Notes: generated by a model from the sequence alone, not told the origin. A DNA stretch of 64,000 bases from JAEVLT01 sp050496765 (GCF_050496765.1 NZ_JBNWEO010000019.1:1-64000), one strand, 5' to 3'. Positions 1 through 8,355 are shown, numbered from the stretch's first letter. Made by a program: numbers and translations.

Positions 1-109
1 AATAAGTAATTCGTCCCCTGTAAGAATAGCAAAGAAACAATATTATTTACTACCTTATTCCTCAAAACACTCATAATAGTACTCCTGACTTAAATTGACA
101 ACTAGTTAC

Positions 110-676
110 CTAGTTATTAAGCATATTCCCCATTTTTTGCTTGAAGCCATCGTTTACGGCTTTAAATAAAAATGTTGTTCTTTCTAATTTCCTGTTTTGG
201 TTTTTGATAAATATTTTAATTAATTTCTTTAAAAGAATCGTAAAAATATTTACCAGAGAAACTGTTTTAATAAGTCCCTTTTGTGTTCTTAAAATCATAG
301 CAATCAAATTTCTAAGTTGATAATAATCAACATATGGAGCTAAATTATTTTCTCCCCCAGAGGATATGGATACTTTATGATAAACAATCGAATCTGGCAC
401 ATATCTAATGCCCCATCCGTTTTGCTTTGCCCTAATGTTCCAATCGGTTTCCTCAAAATATAGAAAATAGTCTTCATGCATAAGACCAATAGAATCTATT
501 AATTCTTTTCGAAATAATAAGCTACATCCTGTAATGTAATCCACCTCGACATTTCGGTTATAATTACAAGAGTCTATTTCACCTATCCCAATATGTTTGG
601 GGACACATGTGTATTTGTTAACTTTACCACCCGCAAACCAAATTTTATCAGTATTATGATAGTAAATTTTTGAATT
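110..676 (-). pseudogene. Family 2 glycosyltransferase, C-terminal fragment (5' truncated)
   Basis: The reading frame is open from about 676 to the stop at 110. It encodes the C-terminal part of a rhamnosyltransferase-like GT2 enzyme: a region reading IWFAGGKVN, then DYITGCSLLFRKELI, then the HEDYFLYFEETDW segment that in this family holds the acceptor-side acidic residues. The N-terminal nucleotide-sugar binding domain (normally about 130 residues with the DxD motif) is absent. A TAG stop at 677-679 closes the frame, and no good start exists; the first candidate is an internal GTG at 544. The fragment breaks off within about 15 bp of a similarly truncated gene on the other strand. It was probably part of a surface-polysaccharide cluster to the left. 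Loss of the sugar-nucleotide domain should make it inactive. Confidence 0.7.
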
Positions 677-689
677 CTAATAACGGAAA

Positions 690-1256
690 TTGTGTCTGAC
701 AAATGTATCGGCGAAAAAGCCATTTACCATTTTATTTGTTGGTTCCGGCGCGGATCGCGGATCGGCTCAGATTATTGCGGCCAAACTGGAAGAAACGTTC
801 GGAGGAAAGCTCGTAAAAACAGCAATCCAAACATCCGATCTAACATCGACTGAGTTTGTCGCCCAGAAAAAATCGCTCGAGATCGCCTCCGAGCAAGCGC
901 AATTGATCCTTTTCGAACCGTTTCTTTTAAACGATAACGGCAATGTCGAAACAAAGACCGCGCTCGCAAATGTGTCGAAAATCATCGAAGACGTGAAAGC
1001 GGTGAACCCGGATGTGACCTTTATCTTGCAGCCATCCTATCCGTTATATGCCGCCAAGTACTACCCGCTGCAAGTCGATGCATTAAAGAAATACGCCAGC
1101 GACAATGGCATCACGTATCTCGATCACTGGAAAGCGTGGCCAGACTATCAAAAAGCGGAGTTGAAGAACTACTTGCTCGCAGACCAAAGCGGACCAAATG
1201 AAAAAGGGAATGCGATTTGGGCGAAGTTTTTGGAAGATTACTTGATTAGCAAATGA
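690..1256 (+). CDS. SGNH/GDSL-hydrolase-like protein, probably missing its N-terminus
   Basis: 188 codons from a weak TTG start; no convincing ribosome site precedes it. The product resembles Bacillus SGNH-fold proteins of capsule or wall clusters: a first strand ILFVGSGADRG at the usual block I position, a central LILFEPFLLNDNG, YLDHWKAWPD, and a C-terminal DQSGPNEKGN where GDSL enzymes have DxxHPN. Block I has no clear nucleophilic serine motif (GDS) and the last block has SGPN instead of HPN, so catalysis is doubtful or unusual. No signal peptide remains although relatives are generally secreted or anchored; together with the adjacent truncated glycosyltransferase this suggests the 5' end was lost. 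Whether it is still expressed is unknown. Confidence 0.55.
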   Translation: MCLTNVSAKKPFTILFVGSGADRGSAQIIAAKLEETFGGKLVKTAIQTSDLTSTEFVAQKKSLEIASEQAQLILFEPFLLNDNGNVETKTALANVSKIIEDVKAVNPDVTFILQPSYPLYAAKYYPLQVDALKKYASDNGITYLDHWKAWPDYQKAELKNYLLADQSGPNEKGNAIWAKFLEDYLISK

Positions 1257-1369
1257 TGAAAGTTCCTGTTTTTGCTGTTTTATCAAAATTCATCGATTGT
1301 TCGACGCGGGGAAAATCGTAATGCACATTCATATGATATACTAAAAGAAACAGTTGGGAGATGATGATC

Positions 1370-1741
1370 GTGGAAGAGATCTTAAATCAAATCCTACATG
1401 AATTAAAAGGTGTTAAGCAGGATTTGAACGGGGTAAAGCAAGATTTAAACGATGTTAAGCAAGATTTGAATGGCGTTAAGCAGGACATTAAAGATTTAAA
1501 GCAAGGGCAAGAACGACTGGAAACGAGAATGGCAAAACTCGAAGATGGACAAGGTCGACTAGAAACAAAAGTAGACAACTTAACATTGGAATGGCGCAGC
1601 AACTTTATTGATAACAAAAAAGTGTTTAATGTCGCTTCTGACGAGATAAAAAGCATTAAAGTAAACATTGATTACTTGGGCTCGAAAATGGGCAAACACG
1701 ATATGGAGCTAAACTACATTATAACAAGACTGAAGAGTTAA
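1370..1741 (+). CDS. Small coiled-coil protein with VKQDLNG heptad repeats
   Basis: 123 aa, acidic and lysine-rich, no cysteine. Residues 10-45 contain four to five near-identical heptads of the type GVKQDLN, followed by LETRMAKLEDGQGRLETKVDNL, a continuous coiled coil; a short mixed C-terminal segment follows. The GTG at 1370 is chosen because GGGAG (1356-1360) lies 9 nt upstream; the ATG pair at 1361 and 1364 is too close to that site. A stem-loop terminator follows at 1760, so it is a single-gene unit. Similar short coiled-coil proteins are common hypothetical genes in Bacillus; no function can be assigned. The heptads are also a 21-bp DNA repeat, so copy number may vary between strains. 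Confidence 0.75.
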   Translation: MEEILNQILHELKGVKQDLNGVKQDLNDVKQDLNGVKQDIKDLKQGQERLETRMAKLEDGQGRLETKVDNLTLEWRSNFIDNKKVFNVASDEIKSIKVNIDYLGSKMGKHDMELNYIITRLKS

Positions 1742-1759
1742 CTGAATGGTACGATCGTG

Positions 1760-1788
1760 TGCAAAGGGGCAACCCTTTGCATTTTTTA
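1760..1788 (+). terminator. Rho-independent terminator of the coiled-coil gene
   Basis: TGCAAAGGG (1760-1768) pairs perfectly with CCCTTTGCA (1773-1781) around a 4-nt loop, followed by six T. Confidence 0.9.
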
Positions 1789-1868
1789 TTGGCATCGAAA
1801 TAAACGCGAATGGTAGTATTTCCCTAGTGGCGATTGATCAAGGTGACCATTAAAAACCTGCACCCCCA

Positions 1869-2276
1869 CTACTTTATTTTAGCCATTTCCTGCTCCAGTT
1901 TAACTGCCAGCTCGTTTAATAGGGTGTTGTGTTTTTTTACAATTTTCAAATAAATGATCTTTGCCTCTTCTTCGTCATAGATATGAGACGTTTTATTGCG
2001 ATCTTCCATCATACTGATCCATTCATCACCATTGTCAATTATTCCAGCGGCATAGGCTTCGCGAATGATTGCCCGCGGACTCCGCAATTCACCGATCCCT
2101 GTAAACTCTAAGTGCAGCTTTAGCAGCTTCCAGCTCAATTCAAAGGTAAATTCAAATCGTTGAATGACTCCATCGAAGACAATATCATTTACTGGTTCAA
2201 GCTTTGTGGCTTCGTCTAAACGTTTACAGGCACGCTTAAAATCATCAAGCTTCTCGTAAACCCGCTCCTTTTTCAT
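1869..2276 (-). CDS. hepT: HepT-like toxin (HI0074-family nucleotidyltransferase partner)
   Basis: 135 aa, all-helical. The HEPN-type motif is RNKTSHIY, an R-x4-H-x-Y arrangement in the sequence DRNKTSHIYDEEEA. In the characterised HepT/MntA system the R and H form the RNase site and the Tyr is AMPylated by MntA to neutralise the toxin; that is family knowledge. The gene overlaps mntA by 32 nt and its ribosome site (GGGGTGA) lies inside mntA, so the two are translationally coupled with the antitoxin first. All motif residues are present, so the pair looks functional. Older annotation would call it a substrate-binding subunit of a nucleotidyltransferase. Confidence 0.85.
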   Translation of the reverse strand: MKKERVYEKLDDFKRACKRLDEATKLEPVNDIVFDGVIQRFEFTFELSWKLLKLHLEFTGIGELRSPRAIIREAYAAGIIDNGDEWISMMEDRNKTSHIYDEEEAKIIYLKIVKKHNTLLNELAVKLEQEMAKIK

Positions 2277-2583
2277 AAATAATCACCCCTTCATTTAAAA
2301 TATTGGATTTTAGTTTTGCTTTTGTCAGCCGGTCAAAAAACAACACATCTATTTTTAAAGGTGTGGACATTTCATTGATGGAATGGTGAATGACATTTTG
2401 CTGTTGATGTGATGCATGGTTGGTAAAAATAGCTAAATCAATATCAGACGTTTTTCGATAATCCCCTCTAGCCCTCGAACCAAACAAGATCACTTTATCT
2501 ATCATAGTGTTTTCACAACAAAATTGCCGCAACTCCTGCAAAAACTTCAGAGAAATCCCAGTATCATTCCAATTACCAAACAT
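2245..2583 (-). CDS. mntA: MntA-like minimal nucleotidyltransferase antitoxin
   Basis: 112 aa from the ATG at 2583; GAGGTG lies 8 nt upstream, which favours it over the GTG at 2592. The Pol-beta-type motif is VILFGSRARGDY followed by SDIDLAIF, that is GSx10DxD, with a third acidic residue in KIDVLFF. In the studied system this enzyme adds AMP to the conserved HepT tyrosine. It overlaps hepT by 32 nt. A decayed copy of its 3' part is found near 8.1 kb, so the module has been copied or moved locally. Confidence 0.85.
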   Translation of the reverse strand: MFGNWNDTGISLKFLQELRQFCCENTMIDKVILFGSRARGDYRKTSDIDLAIFTNHASHQQQNVIHHSINEMSTPLKIDVLFFDRLTKAKLKSNILNEGVIIYEKGAGLREA

Positions 2584-2635
2584 TCCAATCACCTCATTTC
2601 ATATTTTATCAAAAAAATAAAACGAAAGCGAACAA

Positions 2636-2671
2636 CGGGACGGTTCTCTTGAAAGCAGACGAACCACCCCG
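2636..2671 (-). terminator. Imperfect hairpin downstream of the 48-aa ORF
   Basis: CGGGACGGTTC (2636-2646) faces GAACCACCCCG (2661-2671); pairing is nearly complete with G-T wobbles. On the minus strand it starts 9 nt after the small ORF ends, but its T-run comes only after about 20 nt, so it is a weak terminator or a repeat-type palindrome. A related sequence occurs at 8195-8220. Confidence 0.45.
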
Positions 2672-2679
2672 CTGTGTTG

Positions 2680-2826
2680 TCACACGATTCGCTTTAAATC
2701 TATCTTCAATTCTTCTAAAAGTTTCGTTAATGTCATATTCTGATCGTTTTTACCATTTTCGTATGCTTTTCGAATGATTTCGGTAAAGTTTTCCTGGCTC
2801 TGTTTTTCGTCTTTATCACCTGCCAT
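2680..2826 (-). CDS. Small conserved-looking protein of 48 aa
   Basis: ATG at 2826 with AAAGGAG about 10 nt upstream. The product begins MAGDKDEKQSQENFTEIIRK and ends LLEELKIDLKRIV: hydrophilic, amphipathic helical, no membrane segment. The strong ribosome site, the sensible composition and a hairpin just after the stop support a real gene. It lies divergently from the LysM hydrolase gene at 3036 and upstream of mntA on the same strand. No function can be assigned. Confidence 0.6.
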   Translation of the reverse strand: MAGDKDEKQSQENFTEIIRKAYENGKNDQNMTLTKLLEELKIDLKRIV

Positions 2827-3035
2827 TTGACAAAAATCTCCTTTCTTCATTTCCTCCCATTTTAATCAATTGCAAATTATTTGTAAATATTTTGTTTTTT
2901 GTGATGAAATTTTGAAAAAACCTTGCTGCCGGGGCGGATAAATATGGTAAAATATTAGAAAAATAGGGACACCATTCACTTAGTGTTCCCGGTGTCTGAA
3001 ACTACTAAACTTTTTAACAGAGGTGATGAAAAATC

Positions 3036-4286
3036 ATGAAGAAAAAAGTCGTTACAGCGCTGGCGACAGCTGCGATTGCCTCAGCTGCCTACGCTGGAAC
3101 CGCATCCGCCGATACATATACCGTTCAAAAAGGTGATACCCTCTCTCAAATTGCGAAAAAATATCAAACCAATGTTCCAGATTTGAAGAATTTAAACGGC
3201 CTTCCATCCGACTTAATTTTCATCAATCAAGTTTTGCAAGTTTCGGTTCCGGCAAGCCAGCCGGCTCCAGTTGCGCAAGCCCCGGCACCTACGGCGATTT
3301 ACACCGTGGTAAGCGGAGATACTTTAAGCAAAATTGCCCAGCAGTTCGGAATTTCTCTCTCTGACTTGAAACAATGGAACGGCATCAACGGCTATCTTAT
3401 TTTCCCAGGCCAAAAATTGAAAGTTTCAGATAGTGGTTCAGCAGCTTCAGCAGTTTCGGCTCCGGCCAGCCAGCCACCTGCCGCACCTGCGCCTGTTCAG
3501 TCCACGGCCGAGTATGTCGTTGTCAGCGGCGACACTCTTGGAAAAATTGCCCGCCAGTTCGGGATCGCGCTTTCCGACTTAAAACAGTGGAACGACCTTG
3601 ACAGCGATCTAATTTTTCCAGGCCAAAAATTAAATGTTTCCGGCAGCGGATCAACGGCTGCACCTGCGCCTGTTCCTGTTCGTGCGCCGGCACCCCTGCC
3701 TGTTCCTGTTAGCGCTCCGGCACCCGCTCCCACGAAGCCAAGCGCTTCTGCAGATTATACCGTCACAAGCGGCGACACGTTGGGGAAAATCGCTGCGCTC
3801 TCTGGAATGTCCGTAAGCGAATTGATGAAACGGAACAACCTAACATCCAGTTTAATTTTTCCAGGACAAACATTGAAAGTATCGGGTGAAATGGCTGCCA
3901 GCACGCCCGTTGCCGCACCACAGGCGTCCTCGTCGGTTCTTGATGTTGCCAAAAGTGTGATGGGCGTTCCGTACGTTTGGGGAGGCAGCACGCTTTCCGG
4001 CTTTGACTGCAGCGGCTTTATTTACTATGTCTTCAATAAAAGCGGAAAGTCGATCGGACGCTACTCGGCCGCAGGCTACTTCGACCGCTCCTATTATGTG
4101 GACAAACCGCAGCCCGGCGACCTCGTTTATTTTGCCAATACGTACAAAAAAGGCATTTCCCATATGGGGATTTATCTCGGAGGCGGCCAGTTCATCCACG
4201 CCGACGAAAAGCGGGGCATCAGCATCTCCAACCTCGACAACCCATACTACAAAGCACATTTTGATAGTTTTAAACGATTCTATTAA
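3036..4286 (+). CDS. Secreted peptidoglycan DL-endopeptidase, 4 LysM + NlpC/P60 (LytE/CwlS-like)
   Basis: 416 aa. A Sec signal peptide (residues 1-25, ending TASA) is followed by four LysM domains (about 27-70, 88-131, 160-203, 239-282), each starting YTV.xGDTL and ending FPGQxLxV, joined by Pro/Ala/Ser linkers. The C-terminal NlpC/P60 domain (about 299-416) has the catalytic Cys325 in FDCSGF, His376 in SHMGIY and a third polar position at His388. The family cleaves the D-Glu-meso-DAP bond of stem peptides; LysM binds glycan. The domain order matches B. subtilis LytE, LytF and CwlS, which act in cell separation and elongation. GAGGTG precedes the ATG by 10 nt. Exact orthology among LytE/CwlS is not resolved. 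Confidence 0.92.
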   Translation: MKKKVVTALATAAIASAAYAGTASADTYTVQKGDTLSQIAKKYQTNVPDLKNLNGLPSDLIFINQVLQVSVPASQPAPVAQAPAPTAIYTVVSGDTLSKIAQQFGISLSDLKQWNGINGYLIFPGQKLKVSDSGSAASAVSAPASQPPAAPAPVQSTAEYVVVSGDTLGKIARQFGIALSDLKQWNDLDSDLIFPGQKLNVSGSGSTAAPAPVPVRAPAPLPVPVSAPAPAPTKPSASADYTVTSGDTLGKIAALSGMSVSELMKRNNLTSSLIFPGQTLKVSGEMAASTPVAAPQASSSVLDVAKSVMGVPYVWGGSTLSGFDCSGFIYYVFNKSGKSIGRYSAAGYFDRSYYVDKPQPGDLVYFANTYKKGISHMGIYLGGGQFIHADEKRGISISNLDNPYYKAHFDSFKRFY

Positions 4287-4289
4287 AAA

Positions 4290-4690
4290 TGAGGAGCCAG
4301 TCTCGAATGGTGATCGGGGCTGGCGTTTTATTTTATGTCATTCTATTAAATAAGAGAACCAGTCCTGAATCGCGGTTTGGTTGTCGTTTTTTGGTGAAAT
4401 ACCCAAAGGCTATATTAAAAAAGAGTGACAATCCCGAATAGTGAGTGGGATGGTATTTTTTTACAAAACGTTCTGCGACGTCTGGTGTATCTTATACGAT
4501 TTTATTTTTTAAAAAAGTAACAATCCCGAATAGTTACTGTACTGGTATTTTTTTACAAAACATTCCGCGACGTCTGGTGTATCTTATACGATTTTATTTT
4601 TTAAAAAAGTAACAATCCCGAATAGTTACTGTACTGGTATTTTTTTACAAAACATTCTGCGACGTCTGGTGTATCTTATACGATTTTATT
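4290..4690 (+). repeat. Tandem terminator-like hairpin repeats, period about 92 bp (left part)
   Basis: The first hairpin (about 4295-4327, GCCAGTCTCG facing CGGGGCTGGC, then T-rich) is the terminator of the LysM gene. It is followed by degenerate copies: one at 4350-4391, then units beginning GTGACAATCCCGAATAG near 4425 and GTAACAATCCCGAATAG near 4517 and 4609, spaced 92 bp. Each unit has a small stem-loop, a run of 6-7 T and a conserved CGTCTGGTGTATCTTATACG block. Units resume after the IS200 element. The part before each stem resembles the 3' end of the LysM gene plus its terminator, so the array probably arose by amplification of that segment. Confidence 0.75.
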
Positions 4691-5330
4691 AAACAACCAC
4701 CTGCTAAAGCAGGTGGATTTTGACATAAATGCCGGCGACTAAAGTCGCTAATATAGACTGAAGTCCACTTAAAGAGCCTAGGCTTAAGCATACTAAATTA
4801 GACTAAACTCATTCTTCAATCTTGAATATTTCGTTCTTTTCTTCATTGAATTGGTTTGCTATATAGTTTCTTATTATTTCTTCCGTCACTGTTCCAACTG
4901 TGGCACAGAAATAGCCTCTCGCCCACAAATGTTGCCCCCAATATCTTTTTTTCAATTCTGCAAATTCGTCCTGCAAAAGTCTTGATGATCGTCCTTTTAA
5001 GTACTGCAGAATTTTACTAGGTGCAAGACTTGGAGGACATGACAATAATAAATGAATATGGTCTTTCCCTACGCTTCCCTGCAAGATCGTAATGCCTCTT
5101 GCTTCACACCCTTGCCTTATTAGTTCCCTCGTTCTTATTGCAATGGGTCCATATAAGATTTTATATCGATATTTTGTTACCCATATGACATGATACTTGA
5201 TGTTGTAAACATCATGACTACTTTTTTTATATCCATCCATACTCTCACCTCATTTTCAAGTATGGACATGGAATGGGAAGGCTAAAAGCGTATACCGTCT
5301 AAAGACGGTGGAGTTGGACCACGCATTTGT
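4691..5330 (-). mobile_element. IS200/IS605-family element (tnpA only)
   Basis: About 640 bp inserted in the 92-bp repeat array: repeat sequence breaks after CGATTTTATT at 4690 and resumes at about 5331. Ends carry the subterminal hairpins expected for HUH single-strand transposition: perfect stems at 4697-4716 (CCACCTGC/GCAGGTGG) and 4735-4748 (GCGACT/AGTCGC) on one side and 5294-5309 (ACCGTCT/AGACGGT) on the other. There are no terminal inverted repeats and no obvious target duplication, as expected. Only tnpA is present; no tnpB. Confidence 0.88.
4809..5240 (-). CDS. tnpA: IS200-type HUH transposase TnpA
   Basis: 143 aa, full length for the family. The HUH motif is DHIHLLLS, and the catalytic tyrosine is in EEIIRNYI near residue 128. 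The start SSHDVYNIKYHVIWVTKYR is typical. It is a Y1 single-strand transposase working as a dimer on the hairpin ends. The ribosome site GAGGTGAG precedes ATG 5240. No damage is visible, so the element may be active. Confidence 0.95.
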   Translation of the reverse strand: MDGYKKSSHDVYNIKYHVIWVTKYRYKILYGPIAIRTRELIRQGCEARGITILQGSVGKDHIHLLLSCPPSLAPSKILQYLKGRSSRLLQDEFAELKKRYWGQHLWARGYFCATVGTVTEEIIRNYIANQFNEEKNEIFKIEE

Positions 5331-5490
5331 AAATTAAAAAGAGAGTGACAACACCGAATAGTGATTGTGTTGGTAATTTTCACAAAACATCTCGAGATGT
5401 CTGGTGTATCTTATTCGATTTTATGAAAAAGAGAGTGACAATCCCGGACGGTGATCGAGTCGACAATTTTAACAAAAAATTCACACACTT
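5331..5490 (+). repeat. Terminator-like hairpin repeats, right part after IS200
   Basis: Two more diverged units of the array interrupted by the IS element begin GAGTGACAACACCG (5343) and GAGTGACAATCCCG (5433), about 90 bp apart, each followed by a TGGTGTATCTTATTCG-like block or its remnant. Confidence 0.7.
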
Positions 5491-5534
5491 ATGTCGCAAT
5501 TTGTTGTATGGTTTAACTAGAAAGGAAGTGGAAC

Positions 5535-6446
5535 ATGGCTTACAAACTTCGTGTCGAAAAAGACGAGATCAAAATTTGGCGATTTCTAAATGCTCGAATG
5601 AAGTTGACAAAGGATGAAAAACAGCACTTTTTAAATCTAGAAAAAGGCTTTAAAGGCGAATTGATGTTTGATCAGCACACTGACAAACTTCCTGCTGGCC
5701 ACCTCATTTTAAATGACTTGCTGCTCGAAGTGGACGGAAGAAAATTCCAAATTGACACCGTTGGAATCATTCAGGAATGGATTCATCTTTTTGAAATAAA
5801 AAATCTTGAAGGCAACTATATTTATGAAAATGGCAAAATCTGCAGAGTCAATCCGCGAAAGGAAATTAGCAATCCGCTCGACCAAGTGAAAAGAAGCGAA
5901 TTCTTGTTGCGAAAGCTGATTGAAAGTTACGGATTCCATCTTCCCATTATCCAACATGTGGTGTTTATCAACCCCGAGTTTACCCTATATCAAGCTCCAC
6001 TCGACGTGCCCCTCATCATGCCAACCCAAATCAATGCTTTTATGAAAAATTACAGCATGGCTCCATCAACATTAAATTCATTGCATTACAATCTGGCCGA
6101 GAAACTGGTTTCCTTGCATCAAATTGACGATCCCTTCCTCCGGGTGCGCCGCTATAGATTCGGCGATCTTAAAAAGGGCATCCTTTGCGGCACGTGTTAT
6201 TCATTTATGTATTTAGTGAATGGGGGGGATAACCTGGTCTGTCCCTGTTGTGGGGCGCATGAAAAAATGGACTCCGCCGTATTGCGGAATGTAAAAGAAC
6301 TCCAATTGCTTTTTCCTGATGCGAAAATCACCACAAATCTTGTTTTTGACTGGTGTGAGGGGATTGTGTCAAAAAAGGCATTCAGACGGGTTTTAAAGGG
6401 AAATTATCAAACTTTGGGAAATAAAAAATATACTTATTATGAGTGA
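5535..6446 (+). CDS. NERD-domain protein with C-terminal zinc ribbon
   Basis: 303 aa. Residues about 38-150 form a NERD (nuclease-related) domain: GFKGELMFD, then FQIDTVGII, then HLFEIKN, giving the G-E, D and E-x-K residues of the restriction-like fold. The C-terminal half has a zinc ribbon, CGTCYSF about 21 residues before CPCCGAHE. NERD proteins are thought to be DNA-processing or sensing proteins; the substrate is unknown. AAGGAAG precedes the ATG. A large hairpin terminator follows, so it is monocistronic. A second NERD/zinc-ribbon protein lies at 28.1-29.1 kb. Confidence 0.82.
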   Translation: MAYKLRVEKDEIKIWRFLNARMKLTKDEKQHFLNLEKGFKGELMFDQHTDKLPAGHLILNDLLLEVDGRKFQIDTVGIIQEWIHLFEIKNLEGNYIYENGKICRVNPRKEISNPLDQVKRSEFLLRKLIESYGFHLPIIQHVVFINPEFTLYQAPLDVPLIMPTQINAFMKNYSMAPSTLNSLHYNLAEKLVSLHQIDDPFLRVRRYRFGDLKKGILCGTCYSFMYLVNGGDNLVCPCCGAHEKMDSAVLRNVKELQLLFPDAKITTNLVFDWCEGIVSKKAFRRVLKGNYQTLGNKKYTYYE

Positions 6447-6469
6447 AGGATTGCCATAGGGGACTGCGT

Positions 6470-6525
6470 ATTCATAGTAATCGAAAAGAGGTATCCTCTT
6501 TTATTCGGTACTATGAATTTTTTTA
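6470..6525 (+). terminator. Long hairpin terminator after the NERD gene
   Basis: The outer stem ATTCATAGTA (6470-6479) pairs with TACTATGAAT (6509-6518), the inner stem AAAAGAGG with CCTCTTTT; a T-rich tract (6518-6524) follows. Confidence 0.88.
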
Positions 6526-6599
6526 GCGTTTAGTGGTACCCTATTAACTTTAGAAATCGGGGGAAATAAGAATTTTTTTATTGACTGTTGGCTTGTTTT

Positions 6600-7890
6600 T
6601 TCACTGTTGAAGGGCTCTATGAACGCTTCTTATTGACCTCTCTCCCCCTTTTTCATCACCAAAGGGCTCTATGAACGCTTCTTATCGACCTCTCTCCCAC
6701 TTTTTCCTCACCAAAGGGCTCTATGAACCCTTCTTATTGACCTCTCTCCCCCTTTTTCATCACCAAAGGGCTCTATGAACCCTTCTTATCGACCTCTCTC
6801 CCACTTTTTCCTCACCAAAGGGCTCTATGAACCCTTCTTATTGACCTCTCTCCCCCTTTTTCATCACCAAAGGGCTCTATGAACCCTTCTTATCGACCTC
6901 TCTCCCACTTTTTCCTCACCAAAGGGCTCTATGAACCCTTCTTATTGACCTCTCTCCCCCTTTTTCATCACCAAAGGGCTCTATGAACCCTTCTTATTGA
7001 CCTCTCCCTCCCTTTTTCATCGCCAAAGGGCTCTATGAACGCTTCTTATTGACCTCTCTCCCCCTTTTTCATCACCAAAGGGCTCTATGAACCCTTCTTA
7101 TTGACCTCTCCCTCCCTTTTTCATCGCCAAAGGGCTCTATGAACGCTTCTTATTGACCTCTCCCCCCCTTTTTCATCACCGAAGGGCTCTATGAACGCTT
7201 CTTATTGACCTCTCCCCCCCTTTTTCATCACCAAAGGGCTCTATGAACGCTTCTTATTGACCTCTCCCCCCCTTTTTCATCACCAAAGGGCTCTATGAAC
7301 GCTTCTTATTGACCTCTCCCCCCTTTTTTCATCACCAAAGGGCTCTATGAACGCTTCTTATTGACCTCTCTCCCCCTTTTTCATCACCAAAGGGCTCTAT
7401 GAACGCTTCTTATTGACCTCTCCACCCCTTTTTTCATCACCAAAGGGCTCTATGAACTCTTCTTATTGACCTCTCCCTCCTTTTTTCATCACCAAAGGGC
7501 TTTATGAACTCTTCTTATTGACCTCTCCCTCCTTTTTTCATCACCAAAGGGCTCTATGAACCCTTCTTATTGACCTCTCTCCCCCTTTTTCATCACCAAA
7601 GGGCTCTATGAACGCTTCTTATTGACCTCTCCCCCCTTTTTCCTCGCCAAAGGGCTCTATGAACGCTTCTTATCGACCTCTCTCCCCCTTTTTCCTCACC
7701 AAAGGGCTCTATGAACCCTTCTTATCGACCTCTCTCCCCCTTTTTCATCGCAAAAGGGCTCTATGAACCCTTCTTATTGACCTCTACCCTCCTTTTTCAT
7801 CGCAAAAGGGCTCTATGAACGCTTCTTATTGACCTCTCCCTCCTTTTTTCATCACCAAAGGGCTCTATGAACCCTTCTTATTGACCTCCA
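6600..7890. repeat. Noncoding tandem array, 52-bp unit, about 25 copies
   Basis: Each unit contains AGGGCTCTATGAAC, then CTTCTTATTGACCTCTC, a C/T-rich run and TTTTTCATCACCAA. Copies are spaced 52 bp with few length changes from about 6610 to 7880. The first units alternate between two subtypes (TTATTGACC + CCCCCTTTTTCATC versus TTATCGACC + CCCACTTTTTCCTC), a 104-bp higher-order unit; later units are more uniform. No gene crosses the array: 52 is not a multiple of 3 and stops occur in all frames. AAAGGG and CCCTTT within a unit could pair. Confidence 0.95.
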
Positions 7891-8114
7891 AGACTTTGAA
7901 TCCCTATTGATATGCTCATAAACCATTCATTTCCGCTCCTAAAGTTTGCTTTTTCCGGAAAAATCTCTCCTTAAGTTTTTCTAGGCTTCCGAAAGAGACC
8001 CTTACATCCAGCAAACTGGCAATGAGAGGGGGTTTTTCGACTAGGGGTAATTGTTCTTGGTTTTGGATTTTGAAATCTGGCAACAACAATCGACAACAAA
8101 CCGTTCCGCTGCAC

Positions 8115-8215
8115 TATTACCGGCCTGTCAAAAACAATACATCCATTTTTAAAAAGGTAGACATTTCATTATTGGAATGCTTAATGACATCAAGCGAAAG
8201 CGAATAGCGGGACAA
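8115..8215 (-). pseudogene. Decayed mntA remnant
   Basis: The plus strand from about 8119 (CCGGCCTGTCAAAAACAATA) to 8191 matches the mntA coding region near 2332-2400 at roughly three bases in four, including ACATTTCATT and AATGACAT. It then passes directly into a GCGAAAGCGAA..CGGGAC segment matching the intergenic sequence upstream of mntA (2622-2650). So an mntA copy lost its middle and decayed. No translation is expected. Confidence 0.6.
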
Positions 8216-8355
8216 TTCTCACGAAAACACGAAAACACGTGAACCGCCACCGCCACCCGTGTACCCCGGTGTTCCCCTCCGCCCCTCGCCGAAACTTCCA
8301 TTTTAGGATATAATAAAGAAATATGAATTTTTGTGCGGTATGGGAGGTTGATGGT

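Noticed and set aside
6600..7890. CRISPR array
   Set aside because: Units are contiguous 52-bp repeats with no unique spacers of constant length, and no cas genes lie nearby.
8022..8207. 61-codon ORF before ywqB
   Set aside because: Lies over the mntA relic in the wrong strand/frame; no ribosome site.
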